From Nitrobium sp046350935 (GTDB taxonomy: Bacteria > Nitrospirota > Thermodesulfovibrionia > Thermodesulfovibrionales > Dissulfurispiraceae): a DNA stretch of 64,000 nucleotides. Both the position numbers and the translations under genes were made by a program. The DNA lies in assembly GCA_046350935.1 (NCBI GenBank), contig JAXLZK010000013.1, positions 19,047-83,046 of the forward strand. The letters run 5' to 3'. The notes under the pieces were generated by a model that had not been told where the DNA came from, searched no databases, and was given only the letters and a program-made list of their open reading frames with translations. Below, piece by piece: positions 8,428 to 17,047 of the stretch. Within the stretch, counting starts at the first letter, position 1; each line of letters begins with the position of its first letter.

Positions 8428-9243
8428 CTATTTCATCTCCATGAGCAGCTGGTCAATTTCTTCAGTCCGCAATGCCCTGATGTGGCAGAGGGAATCAGCC
8501 TCCAGGCGGGGCACCCCCTTCCCCTTCACCGTGTTCGCGATGAGCACCTTCGGACCGTCGCTCGCATCCTGCTTCAGGGAGGCGAGTGCTGAATAGACCT
8601 CCCGCATGGTGTGGCCGTCCACTACCGACGGCTGCCAGCCGAAGGTCCTGAACTTCGCGTCGAGAGGCTCCAGGTTCAGGATGCGGGTGCAGTAATCGAG
8701 CATGCATATCTTGTTGTTGTCGATAACGAGCACCAGGTTGTTCAGGTTGTGGTGCGCCGCGAACATGATGGCCTCCCACACCGACCCCTCGTACAATTCG
8801 CCGTCCCCCGACAGCACGAAGACTTTCTCGGCACGTTTCTTCCTCTTCAGCGCCAGGGCGACTCCGCACGCCACCCCGAGGCCGTGGCCCAGGGAGCCGT
8901 TCACCGTCTCGTATCCGGGGATGGAGCAGTCCGGTATGTCCCCGAGGATGGAGCCCGCCCTGCCCACCATGCCGAGCTCCTCCATGGCGAAATAGCCGAG
9001 GTCCGCCAGGATTGGGTAGAAGGAGACGGAGCCGTGGGCCTTGCTGATGATGAGCCGGTCCCTCTCTTCGCAATAGATATTCGCGGGATCATACTTCAGG
9101 ATCTTGCCGTAATAGAGCGCCGTCAGGAGCTCGATGCACGAGAGGGACGACGCCAGCCGGATTCCCGGTGCAATCCTGTGTATCTTCAGGGTCTCCTGCA
9201 TCACCCATGCGGCCTTTTTTTCCAGGTACTCCATCAACTCCAT
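8428..9243 (-). CDS. Transketolase, N-terminal (TPP-binding) subunit
   Basis: 271 aa. The thiamine diphosphate motif GDGELYEG starts at residue 146 and closes about 28 residues later with DNN. SKAHGS near 68-72 and GSLGHGLG near 116-123 are transketolase signatures. The length matches the N-half of split archaeal/bacterial transketolases. It is immediately upstream of and translationally coupled to the C-half gene. Located between a sugar epimerase gene and the heptose kinase gene, it is probably not the housekeeping enzyme. Confidence 0.9.
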   Translation of the reverse strand: MELMEYLEKKAAWVMQETLKIHRIAPGIRLASSLSCIELLTALYYGKILKYDPANIYCEERDRLIISKAHGSVSFYPILADLGYFAMEELGMVGRAGSILGDIPDCSIPGYETVNGSLGHGLGVACGVALALKRKKRAEKVFVLSGDGELYEGSVWEAIMFAAHHNLNNLVLVIDNNKICMLDYCTRILNLEPLDAKFRTFGWQPSVVDGHTMREVYSALASLKQDASDGPKVLIANTVKGKGVPRLEADSLCHIRALRTEEIDQLLMEMK

Positions 9244-9309
9244 CTCGTTACCTCACCGGTTGAACGTTTTCGCAGCATGCCCGCCGCCCCAGGGACGACA
9301 GGCGCGCCT

Positions 9310-10272
9310 TTACGTACAGGGATGCGCCCGATACCACTCCATGGTCTTCCGGATACCCTCCCGCAGGTCGGTGCGCGCCTTGAATCCCAGGACCCTCTCC
9401 GCCTTTTCCGTACTGATGAGCCGCACCGGGATCATGGACGGCTTCGAGGAATCGTACTCTACCACCGCATCGTTGTACCCGTCCACCTCCAGGCAGAGCT
9501 GCAGGATCTCCTTTATGCTGTATCCCTTGCCATAGCCGATGTTGACGGGATCGAAGGTCTCGATCCTCTCCGCGGCCAGGACCAGGGCGTCGATGAAGTC
9601 GTCGATATAGATCAGGTCCCTGATGTCGTCGCCCGTTCCCCACACCTTGATGGGCTTCTGCCTCTCCACCACCTTCCTGATGGTGGCGGACATCATGTGG
9701 GAGGTGGCGAAATCGAAATCGTCATACGGGCCGTAGATGTTGGAAGGGCGCACCACGACGGTGGCCATGCGCTCCTTCAGCTTCTCGGAGTAGAGCCTGC
9801 AGAGGACCTCCGTGTACCTCTTCATCCATGCCACGCCGAAATAGATGTCGTAGGGGTCCCCGTCGAACATCTCCTCCTCCCGCACCGGCCTGTCCCCCGA
9901 GGGGGGATACGCCGCGTTGCTGCTCAGCCAGATGAACTTCTTCACCTTCGCGAAATAGGCCGCCTCCAGCATCTGGGAATTCATGATGATATTGGGAGTA
10001 ACATGCACCAGGGGGGTGGACGCGATGACCGCAGCCCCCGAGGTGTTGGCGGCGCAGAGGAAGACATAGTCCATGTCCTGCACCGCCCTCCTGCAGTCGT
10101 CCATGACGAGGAGGTCAGCCTTCACGTATTCGATCCTGTCGTCAGAGATCACCGCATCCCTCCGGTGCAGCGTGGCGCGCACGTTCGCCCCCAGGGACAG
10201 CATACGGTTGATCAGGTTGGCGCCCACGAAGCCGGTGCCGCCGGCGACCAGCACATTCTTGCCCTTAAACAT
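9310..10272 (-). CDS. NAD-dependent epimerase/dehydratase, GDP-fucose-synthase-like
   Basis: 320-aa extended SDR with the Rossmann loop GGTGFVG at 11-17. The C-terminal half (VNIGYGKGYSIKE, then KPSMIPVR) follows the GDP-L-fucose synthase/WcaG pattern. It may reduce or epimerise the 4-keto sugar made by the dehydratase at 17048-18040, as DdahC/MlghC do for GDP-6-deoxy-heptoses. The usual YxxxK is not obvious: the segment reads YFGVAWMK, with seven residues between Tyr and Lys instead of four. It overlaps the next upstream gene by 8 nt. Confidence 0.8.
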   Translation of the reverse strand: MFKGKNVLVAGGTGFVGANLINRMLSLGANVRATLHRRDAVISDDRIEYVKADLLVMDDCRRAVQDMDYVFLCAANTSGAAVIASTPLVHVTPNIIMNSQMLEAAYFAKVKKFIWLSSNAAYPPSGDRPVREEEMFDGDPYDIYFGVAWMKRYTEVLCRLYSEKLKERMATVVVRPSNIYGPYDDFDFATSHMMSATIRKVVERQKPIKVWGTGDDIRDLIYIDDFIDALVLAAERIETFDPVNIGYGKGYSIKEILQLCLEVDGYNDAVVEYDSSKPSMIPVRLISTEKAERVLGFKARTDLREGIRKTMEWYRAHPCT

Positions 10273-10777
10273 AATGCCCCACCTCGTCTCTCTGTGATAG
10301 TACCGGGTTTTTGACCGGCCACCATATCTTCAGCTTCGGGTCGTTCCAGGTGTAGGTGAACTGTCCGGAAGGGTTATAGTAGGTGGACTGTTTGTAATGG
10401 AAGATGGCCTTTTCGCTCAGGATCAGGTGGCCGTTCCCGTGCTTGGGGGGAACCAGCACCTGGTGCCTGTTCCTGTCGGAGAGGACGAAGGACTGCCACT
10501 TTCCGAACTCCTTCGATTCGGTGTCGCAATTGACTACCACGAGGTAGAACTTGCCGTAGAGGCAGGAGATGAGCTTCCAGGTCTCCCCGTCCCCGTGGAT
10601 CCCCCGCAGGACATGCTGCGTGGATACCGAAATATCGTCCTGGACAAAAGCCGCAGTAATGCCGCTCTTGCGGTACAGTTCCTCGTTATAGGTCTCTATG
10701 TATTCCCCCCGGTGGTCTTCGAAAACCTGCGGTTTGATCAAGAGCACTCCGTCAAGTCGTGTCGCCGTCACTTCCAT
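10265..10777 (-). CDS. RmlC-like cupin sugar 3,5-epimerase
   Basis: 170 aa with the dTDP-4-dehydrorhamnose 3,5-epimerase fold: FEDHRGEY near 19-26, HVLRGIHGD near 55-63 with the conserved catalytic-type His61, and a downstream Lys68. The ATG at 10777 is preceded by AAGGAGCC. It is shorter than RmlC (about 180 aa), like the epimerases DdahB/MlghB that act on GDP-6-deoxy-4-keto-heptose. Between two GDP-fucose-synthase-like genes, it likely acts on the 4-keto sugar nucleotide from the dehydratase. The true substrate is inferred from context. Confidence 0.82.
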   Translation of the reverse strand: MEVTATRLDGVLLIKPQVFEDHRGEYIETYNEELYRKSGITAAFVQDDISVSTQHVLRGIHGDGETWKLISCLYGKFYLVVVNCDTESKEFGKWQSFVLSDRNRHQVLVPPKHGNGHLILSEKAIFHYKQSTYYNPSGQFTYTWNDPKLKIWWPVKNPVLSQRDEVGHYV

Positions 10778-10780
10778 GGT

Positions 10781-11770
10781 CTATGGCTCCTTGAAGTAAT
10801 TTTTCTTTTTCAGGTACTCGTCCTGGTTTTGCACGAACCATTCCCACGTCTCCTTCAGGCCGTCCAGGAGGGGGGTATCGGGGTGGTAGTCGATGAGTCT
10901 TTCCGCGAGGGAGATATCCATCACCCTCTTGGGGAATCCCGAAGGCTTCGTGGTGTCGAAGTGGTAATTGAAATCGAGAAAGAGGCGGAGGGTCTCCACC
11001 AGTTCCCGAATGGTGACGCCCTTGCCGCTACCGAGGTTGACGAAGTCGGACTTCGTGCCGTGATGCAGGGCGAGGATCACCCCTTCGGCAACATCCCTGC
11101 TGTAGGCGAAATCCCGCACCGCGGTCCCGTCGCCCCAGATGAGGACGGGGTCTTCCTTCCGGTAGATGCGGTACATCAAAGTGGGGATCACCATGGCGTT
11201 CTCCGGATCGAAGTTGTCCCCGGGACCATAGACATTGCAGGGCCGGACCACCGAGAAATTCTCCATGCCGTACTGGATCCCGTATGCCTTTATCTGCATC
11301 TCGGCCATCCTCTTCGCCCATCCCGGGAACATGTCCATGGGGGGGCCTTCGAGGTTTTCGGTCTCCCTGAAAACTTCCGCGCTGGAGTAGGCTCCGATGG
11401 AGCTGGTATAGACGAGCTTCTCCACTTTGTTGCGCCGCGAAGCCTCAAGAACATTGGTATTGAACATAAGGAGGGGGACGAAAAAGCTGGCGGGCTTCGT
11501 CTTGGTCACCTCGATGGAGCCCTTGATCCCCGCCATATGGAAGACGAAATCGATGTCCTTCGTCACCTCCCTGCAGAACTCGAAGTCGGTCAGGTCCCCG
11601 TAGATATGCTCCGCCCGGTCGTCGACAGTGAGCTTGTCGAGAGAGACCACTTTGACATGCGCCCCCGCATCGCAGAGAATGCGGACCGTCTGCCTGCCGA
11701 TGAGACCGGTGCCGCCGGTGACTACGGCGCTCTTCCCGCTGAAGCTCTTCAGCACCTCATCCTTTATCAT
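10781..11770 (-). CDS. NAD-dependent epimerase/dehydratase (WcaG-like)
   Basis: 329-aa extended SDR. GGTGLIG lies near residues 18-24, VVRPCNVYGPGD is the family's mid-protein motif, and KPSGFPKRVMD near the C-terminus is shared with GDP-fucose synthases. The expected YxxxK segment reads MFPGWAKR, so Pro occupies the tyrosine position with Phe one residue earlier. This suggests altered chemistry or an alternative base. It is the second of two GFS-like genes flanking the RmlC-like epimerase, an arrangement like that of C. jejuni capsule loci that make several heptose variants. Confidence 0.8.
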   Translation of the reverse strand: MIKDEVLKSFSGKSAVVTGGTGLIGRQTVRILCDAGAHVKVVSLDKLTVDDRAEHIYGDLTDFEFCREVTKDIDFVFHMAGIKGSIEVTKTKPASFFVPLLMFNTNVLEASRRNKVEKLVYTSSIGAYSSAEVFRETENLEGPPMDMFPGWAKRMAEMQIKAYGIQYGMENFSVVRPCNVYGPGDNFDPENAMVIPTLMYRIYRKEDPVLIWGDGTAVRDFAYSRDVAEGVILALHHGTKSDFVNLGSGKGVTIRELVETLRLFLDFNYHFDTTKPSGFPKRVMDISLAERLIDYHPDTPLLDGLKETWEWFVQNQDEYLKKKNYFKEP

Positions 11771-11782
11771 GAACTACCTCCC

Positions 11783-12565
11783 TTAAAAGCATCGGCTCTC
11801 CGCCCCGTCCACCGGAATGGACGCGCCGTTCAGCAGGCTCGCCTGCTCGGAGCAGACAAAGACAATGACGCCGGCCACCTCTTCAGGTGTCCCGAGACGC
11901 CCGAGTGGGTAGCTCTCCCGCACCATCCTGTCAAAGGCCCCGGGGTCCTTCTTCCTTTCGGCATCCCACCCGGTGTCGGGGATCATGATGCAGCCGGGGG
12001 CGACGCTGTTGAAGGTGATCCCCTCCCTGATCAGCTCCGGCCGGAGGGCGAGGTTCTTCATCAGGGTGGTCTGGGCGGTCTTCGCCATATTGAACCAGGG
12101 GCGTCCTCCCCCCTCCCTGCCCAGCACCGACGTGACGGTGACCACGCGGCCCCACTTCTGCCTCCGCATGTAGGGCAGCGCCTTCAGGGTGAAGCGCACA
12201 GCGGCAAGGGCATTCTTGTTGTATACCTCGAGCCACACCTCTTCAGAGGTCTCTTCAAGGTTGTCGCTGCCCCAGCGTCCGCCGCCGCCCACATTATTGA
12301 TCAGAATATGGAGGGTCCCCCACTCGCCGATAACCGTATCCATCACGACATCAATGTCTTCCCCAACCATGGCGTCGGCGGAGACGCCGACGGCCCGCAC
12401 CCCCTTCGCCCGAATAGCCTGCACCGCCTCGTCCACGCGGCCCCTGTTCCGGGCGCAGACGGCCACATTGCAGCCCTCATCGGCAAGGGCAAGGGCCGTG
12501 CTGAGTCCGATGCCGTGGCTCCCTCCCGTTACCAGAGCGTATTTCCCTGCGAGGCCGAGGTTCAT
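11783..12565 (-). CDS. SDR-family oxidoreductase
   Basis: 260-aa classical short-chain dehydrogenase. TGGSHGIG near 13-20 is the NAD(P) loop and NNVGGGG follows the NNAG position. The catalytic segment reads WFNMAK instead of YxxxK, so Phe replaces the general-acid Tyr, while the preceding VTSVLG keeps the Ser. Either the fold uses another residue or the protein is an unusual SDR. It lies 12 nt upstream of the WcaG-like gene in the glycan operon and likely acts on a keto sugar or its precursor. Confidence 0.83.
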   Translation of the reverse strand: MNLGLAGKYALVTGGSHGIGLSTALALADEGCNVAVCARNRGRVDEAVQAIRAKGVRAVGVSADAMVGEDIDVVMDTVIGEWGTLHILINNVGGGGRWGSDNLEETSEEVWLEVYNKNALAAVRFTLKALPYMRRQKWGRVVTVTSVLGREGGGRPWFNMAKTAQTTLMKNLALRPELIREGITFNSVAPGCIMIPDTGWDAERKKDPGAFDRMVRESYPLGRLGTPEEVAGVIVFVCSEQASLLNGASIPVDGAESRCF

Positions 12566-12617
12566 TCCGTTCTTCCCGGTTTTTGGTCCGCTGTTTGTTC
12601 GTCCGTTCGGGCCTGCA

Positions 12618-13553
12618 TCACGCCTGCCGTACGGCCCGCCAGACCATGCAATTGTACCCTTCCATATACAGGCTCCCGAAATAGAGCCTCTTTACCTTCA
12701 GGAGCTCCACCTTTCCGGCCTGCTCCAGCTCCTTCAAATGGGGAAGGAGGTTGCGCGTATATCCCCTCTTCCCCTGAAACCTGATGGCAAGGTAGTCCAC
12801 AAGGCTGTTCTCGTCGTAGAGCTCGATAGTAGGCTCCACATGCACACAGACGGAAACGGGCTGCTCCCTGAGATACTCGGTAAACGCTTCAAATCTGCTC
12901 GCGAGCTGTTCCACCGACCCGATGGTCAGCACGGCAGAACCCTTCTCCAGGCCAAAGGAACGATCGGGGGTGATCATATCGAAGAGGTGCCCGCTCAGAT
13001 TGAAGCGGTGGTGTTCGGCGATCCTGTTCACCAGCTCCGCCGAAGAGGGGACGAAATCGAGTCCGAACAGCCTTTTCCCGGGGTACAGCTGGGCGAGGGC
13101 CACCAGGTTGAAGCCGGTGCCGCAGCCGAATTCGTAGACATGGCTGACGGAAGAGAAATAGGTCTTGAAAAGCCATTGCCGGAAGACCCCGAAATAGTCC
13201 AGCTCGAAGGCGGGGTTGGCGGGCTGAATATACTCCGCGTTAAAACGCACCGGCTGGCCGCGGCGGATGAATCGGGGGACAAGAGCAGCGAGATCGTATC
13301 CGCTCCCGATGAACTCATTAAGGTTCTCTTCCCACCCCTTGTCCCACACCTTCTGTCTTTCCGGGGCCCCGATCACCTGCCGGTCCTCTTCGATCCGCTT
13401 CAGAATGCTCAGGATCAGCGCATCGCGTTCGGCGCCTTCTACCGGTGTATAGGAGAAATCCGATTGCGCGATGCGGTCGGCGCACTTCTCGCGGACATCT
13501 TCCGCAGTGGTGCCGAAGGACCGGGCAAAATCTTCAAGGGTGACGACAGGCAT
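12618..13553 (-). CDS. Class I SAM-dependent methyltransferase
   Basis: 311 aa. Motif I of the AdoMet-binding Rossmann fold is VYEFGCGTGFNL (near residues 139-150), followed by the acidic motif II GLDFV. The first ~135 residues form a separate N-terminal region with no motif that I recognise. Start ATG 13553 has GAGGAGGAAGC upstream. Within a nucleotide-sugar operon the likely substrate is a sugar hydroxyl, carboxyl or amine, comparable to heptose methyltransferases of Campylobacter capsule loci; this is by context only. Confidence 0.78.
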   Translation of the reverse strand: MPVVTLEDFARSFGTTAEDVREKCADRIAQSDFSYTPVEGAERDALILSILKRIEEDRQVIGAPERQKVWDKGWEENLNEFIGSGYDLAALVPRFIRRGQPVRFNAEYIQPANPAFELDYFGVFRQWLFKTYFSSVSHVYEFGCGTGFNLVALAQLYPGKRLFGLDFVPSSAELVNRIAEHHRFNLSGHLFDMITPDRSFGLEKGSAVLTIGSVEQLASRFEAFTEYLREQPVSVCVHVEPTIELYDENSLVDYLAIRFQGKRGYTRNLLPHLKELEQAGKVELLKVKRLYFGSLYMEGYNCMVWRAVRQA

Positions 13554-13870
13554 GCTTCCTCCTCGGTGCTGAAAGTTAATAACACGAGATACGCACTATT
13601 CGTCACCCCGGTGAAAACCGGGGTCCAGAGGTCTTTGAAGACACTGGATTCCGGCTCAACACACTGCCGGAATGACGGGGTCCCCAAGAAGTCGGAGACT
13701 TCCTTGGGGTGAGTCCTTCTTTTGTCATTCCCGCAAGCGGAGCGGAGCCTGTCCCCGCCTGTCGGGGATCACGGGAATCCTTCCGAAGAACGATTCCGGA
13801 CAAGCCGGAATGACATCTCCCCGCCGGAATGACAAATTCCCTGATACGTTCATTTGTTAGACATTCTTAA
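13554..13870. repeat. Intergenic region filled by family A repeats
   Basis: No gene is seen in these 317 bases. One element runs from about 13602 (GTCACCCCGG) to 13676 (CCGGAATGAC); a second runs 13724-13814, starting GTCATTCCCGCAAGCGG and ending AAGCCGGAATGAC. A further partial end (GCCGGAATGAC) follows at about 13822-13833. Each has ends that are inverted copies, so each can fold. They interrupt the glycan operon between the E1-beta and methyltransferase genes. Confidence 0.7.
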
Positions 13871-14911
13871 TTAAAAAGGCCCCTTGAATCTCTTTTCATG
13901 GCTGTAAAACTCGATGCCGGTGAGGTCGGTGGGCTCCACTCCCAGCACCTCCTCGATCTCGCGTATGATGTCCTCCGCGTTCGGATAGAACTCGTTTTCA
14001 AGGTGTCGTGCCGTGGGACAGTGGGTAGGGGCAAAGCCTATCCTCCGCACCGGGGCCCTGAGCTTTCCGAAGCATTTCGCCGCAACCTGCGCGGCGACCT
14101 CGGCGCTGAAGCCGCAGAAGGACCAGTCGTTGTCCGCCACGATACAGTACCCTGTCTTCTCCACCGACCGTACGATCAGCTCGTCGTTGAGAGGCGCGAT
14201 GGTGCGGGGGTCCACCACCTCCACGCTGATTCCGCGCCTGCCCAGAATGTCCGCAGCGGCAACCGCCTCCACGTTCATCCACGAAGTCGCCACAACAGTG
14301 ATATCGCTTCCCTCCCGCAGGATATTCCCCTCACCGAGGGGGATAGTATAGGGCTCCTCGGGGACCTCGCCCGTCTGCCAGTACAGCCAGCGGTGCTCAA
14401 GGAAAACCACCGGGTTATCGTCCCTGATGGCGGAGATGAGCAGACCCTTGGCATCGTAGGCGGTGGTCGGGAGCACCACCTTCAGTCCGGGGATGTGTGC
14501 AAAAGTGGCGTGCATGCTCTTGCTGTGCTGGAACCCCTGCCCCCATCCCCTGCCGACAATACCGCGGATCACCAGGGGAGCGGCAAGCTGCCCCCCCGAA
14601 GCGTAGTGGCAGCAGGAGATCATGTTGGCGAGCTGATTGAAGGCCAGGGGCATGAAATCAACCCGGATATGGACATGGATGGGCCGCATTCCGTTCAGGG
14701 CGGCCCCCAGACCAAAACCGGTCATGGCATCCTCGGAAAGGGGGGTGTCAAAGCACCTCTCCCTGCCGAATTTTTCGGCAAGACCGGCGGTGGACCCGAA
14801 AATCGCCTTATGGTCGGGAACGCCGAGCCCGTAGACAAAGACCCGCGAGTCCCTCTCCATCTCCTGTATCATGGCTTCGCGCAGGGCTTCGCAGTAGGTT
14901 ATCCGTCGCAT
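13871..14911 (-). CDS. 2-oxoacid dehydrogenase E1 component, beta subunit
   Basis: 346 aa resembling the beta subunit of pyruvate/acetoin dehydrogenase E1: transketolase-type pyrimidine domain followed by the transketolase C-terminal domain (PRTIAPLND motif). It overlaps the alpha-subunit gene by 13 nt. No E2 lipoyl-acyltransferase or E3 gene is present nearby, so the pair is not a complete dehydrogenase complex here. E1-like pairs in antibiotic sugar clusters (AviB1/AviB2 of avilamycin) attach a two-carbon branch to a keto sugar, which is an attractive parallel. Another TPP-dependent carboligation is possible. Confidence 0.87.
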   Translation of the reverse strand: MRRITYCEALREAMIQEMERDSRVFVYGLGVPDHKAIFGSTAGLAEKFGRERCFDTPLSEDAMTGFGLGAALNGMRPIHVHIRVDFMPLAFNQLANMISCCHYASGGQLAAPLVIRGIVGRGWGQGFQHSKSMHATFAHIPGLKVVLPTTAYDAKGLLISAIRDDNPVVFLEHRWLYWQTGEVPEEPYTIPLGEGNILREGSDITVVATSWMNVEAVAAADILGRRGISVEVVDPRTIAPLNDELIVRSVEKTGYCIVADNDWSFCGFSAEVAAQVAAKCFGKLRAPVRRIGFAPTHCPTARHLENEFYPNAEDIIREIEEVLGVEPTDLTGIEFYSHEKRFKGPF

Positions 14912-15864
14912 TTGAACACCCCGTTATACGCTTCGCTGCACTGGCTGAGGGGCGCCTGCTGCGCGAGGGCGACGCTGCGGGAGATCTTTGTATCGACCTC
15001 CGCCTCGATCCGCAGGAGCTCTTCCGCGCCGACGCCAAGCGTGAGGAGCTTGGCGCGCTGCACCCGCACCGGGTCTTTCTCATGCCACCGCTCAAACTCG
15101 TCCCGGGGGCGGTATCCCGCCTCAAAGTCGTAGTTGATCCCCACATGCTCGAGGTAGCGGTAGTATTTGAGGTTCATGAAGCAGGGCTTCTCCTCTTTCC
15201 GCATCCGCTCCAGGGCATCGGAGGCGAGGGCATGGATCACTTCGACATCCGTCGAGTCGCTCTCGAAGACGTGGCAGTCGAAGGTAGAAAGCACCCGGGG
15301 GAGCGAGGCGTACCCGCGCCGTGCCGCGGCAGGCGTATGGACGGCAAAACCGTTGTCCTCGCAGACGAAGACCACGGGCAGCTTCATGAGGCAGGCAGCA
15401 TTCAGGCTCTCCCAGAACACGCCCTCGTCCACTGCCCCGTCACCGAAAAAAGCCGCCACGATCTTCCCGTTCTTTTGTCTCTTGTTGGCGAAGGCGGCGC
15501 CGGCGGCAACAGAGATATGGCTCGCCACGATCGCCGAAGTCCCCATGAAGCCGTGCCGGGGAGAGCAGAGGTGCATCGAGCCGCCCTTGCCCTTCAGCGA
15601 GGAGGTGTCCTTCGCGTACAGCTCCGCGAAGAATTCATCCGTATCCTCCGTCTTCGCGATGAAAGCCGCATGGGAGCGGTATGTTCCGAAGACCTGGCCG
15701 GCCTCTCCCAGAGCATGACAGACCCCCACCACCACCGCCTCCTCCCCGAAGGACATATGCATCGGGGTCTTCATATCGTCCTCCGGATAATGGATGCAGA
15801 TCTTCTCCTCAGCTCTCCGCACCAGATACAATTTCCTGTATAACTCTTTGTTCAGCTCTCTCAT
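14899..15864 (-). CDS. 2-oxoacid dehydrogenase E1 component, alpha subunit
   Basis: 321 aa from ATG 15864, chosen because it is preceded by AAGGAACACG; an upstream in-frame start at 15918 lies inside gmhB. TPP motif GDGAVDEG with the closing EDN about 28 residues later is clear, as is the E1-alpha motif GKGGSMHL. Conserved residues for the alpha/beta heterotetramer are present, so the enzyme should be active with the beta subunit encoded next. Its start overlaps the gmhB stop by 4 nt, which ties it to the heptose genes. Confidence 0.87.
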   Translation of the reverse strand: MRELNKELYRKLYLVRRAEEKICIHYPEDDMKTPMHMSFGEEAVVVGVCHALGEAGQVFGTYRSHAAFIAKTEDTDEFFAELYAKDTSSLKGKGGSMHLCSPRHGFMGTSAIVASHISVAAGAAFANKRQKNGKIVAAFFGDGAVDEGVFWESLNAACLMKLPVVFVCEDNGFAVHTPAAARRGYASLPRVLSTFDCHVFESDSTDVEVIHALASDALERMRKEEKPCFMNLKYYRYLEHVGINYDFEAGYRPRDEFERWHEKDPVRVQRAKLLTLGVGAEELLRIEAEVDTKISRSVALAQQAPLSQCSEAYNGVFKCDG

Positions 15865-16448
15865 CGTGTTCCTTCTTCTCTCCCCGCCGCACCGCTTTCC
15901 GCGCAGACCGGAAAGCACTCATTGATACTCTCCACCGCTTCCAGAAGACTCCTTTTCACGGAACCGGCGGAACGGGGAGAATCCCCGATCCGTATCGTCC
16001 TCACTCCCGCAGCCTTGCCCGCCAGGATATCGCTTTCCGAATCTCCGATAAGGTAGCTGTTTGCGATATCGATGCGCACTCCCTTGCGCCCGAAGTCACT
16101 GACCGCCCTCAGGAGCATGCCGGGCTCCGGCTTCCGGCACCCGCAGCCTTCCTCCCTGTCGTGGGGGCAGTGGTAGATGGCGTCGATCCCGCCGTTGCGC
16201 TTCCGTATCTCGTCCCGCATTCTGCTGTGTATGCCCTCCAGCTCCGCTTCGGAGATGATGCCCCGCGCGATACACCGCTGGTTGGTAACGATAATAACTA
16301 GGAGGTCCCGCTTCTTCAGCAGCGCCAATGCTTCGAACACCCCGGGCAAAAAGACGAACTCTTCCCACGCCTTGACGTAATCGCCCTCGGGCATCTTCCG
16401 GTTCACCACCCCGTCCCGGTCGAGGAAGACCGCCCTTTTTTCAGGCAC
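15861..16448 (-). CDS. gmhB: D,D-heptose 1,7-bisphosphate phosphatase (HAD family)
   Basis: 195 aa from a GTG at 16448 that overlaps the gmhA stop (GTGCCTGA). The HAD motif I FLDRDGVVN appears within the first 20 residues, motif II is VTNQ, and a Cys-rich zinc loop (CPHDREEGCGCRKP) is the hallmark of GmhB. ATG-led reading further upstream only covers the gmhA gene. The enzyme removes the 7-phosphate from heptose 1,7-bisphosphate in the cytoplasm. The Zn loop is complete, so the call is firm. Confidence 0.92.
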   Translation of the reverse strand: MPEKRAVFLDRDGVVNRKMPEGDYVKAWEEFVFLPGVFEALALLKKRDLLVIIVTNQRCIARGIISEAELEGIHSRMRDEIRKRNGGIDAIYHCPHDREEGCGCRKPEPGMLLRAVSDFGRKGVRIDIANSYLIGDSESDILAGKAAGVRTIRIGDSPRSAGSVKRSLLEAVESINECFPVCAESGAAGREEGTR

Positions 16449-17025
16449 TGAACAGCTCCCGCTCCACCATCTCGCAGATAATATGCCCGAGCATGATATG
16501 CGCCTCCTGGATCCGGGGAGTATCCCGTGAGGGCACCTTGACAAGGTACGTGCAGAGACCGCACAGCTTCCCCCCCGTTTCTCCGGTAAAACCGACCGTC
16601 TTCATTCCCTTTGCCGCAGCCGCCTCCATCGCCAGGAGGATATTCGCTGAGTTTCCGGAGGTGGAGAGTCCGATCAGGATGTCCCCTTCGCCGCCCTTCG
16701 CCCGCACCAGCCGCGCATAGATCTCGTCGTAGGAGTAGTCGTTTGCAACGGCGGTCAGATACGAGGTGTTCACATGGAGGGCCTCTGCATAGAGGGGCTC
16801 CCTGTCAAAGTAGAACCGTCCCGAAAATTCCGCGGCGAGGTGCTGGGCATCCGCCGCGCTCCCCCCGTTGCCGCAGAAGAGCACCTTCCTGCCGCTCCGG
16901 AAGGCACTGACGATCTCTCCTCCGATCCTGCCGATGGTCTGCACGAGCTGCCGGTCTCCCAGGATCTTTTCTTTCAGGGCGATGTTGTCCCGGACCGCCC
17001 GGTCGATGAGAGAATCCCTTTCCAT
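16441..17025 (-). CDS. gmhA: Phosphoheptose isomerase (SIS domain)
   Basis: 194 aa. CGNGGSAADAQHLAAEF is the GmhA signature within the SIS fold, and the length is normal for the family. It converts sedoheptulose-7-phosphate to D-glycero-D-manno-heptose-7-phosphate, the first step of ADP- or GDP-heptose synthesis. The downstream gmhB overlaps it, and hddA/hddC candidates lie further along the same strand, so the GDP branch is likely. The upstream neighbour is a GDP-mannose-dehydratase-like gene. Confidence 0.93.
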   Translation of the reverse strand: MERDSLIDRAVRDNIALKEKILGDRQLVQTIGRIGGEIVSAFRSGRKVLFCGNGGSAADAQHLAAEFSGRFYFDREPLYAEALHVNTSYLTAVANDYSYDEIYARLVRAKGGEGDILIGLSTSGNSANILLAMEAAAAKGMKTVGFTGETGGKLCGLCTYLVKVPSRDTPRIQEAHIMLGHIICEMVERELFSA

Positions 17026-17047
17026 CGGAGCTCCTCCTCTCCTCCCC

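Noticed and set aside
8611..12784. Very long open frames on the plus strand opposite the epimerase, transketolase and SDR genes (8611-10314 and 10397-12784)
   Set aside because: They mirror well-supported minus-strand genes, have Pro/Arg/His-rich, motif-free translations and lack ribosome binding sites; they are a by-product of high GC third positions.
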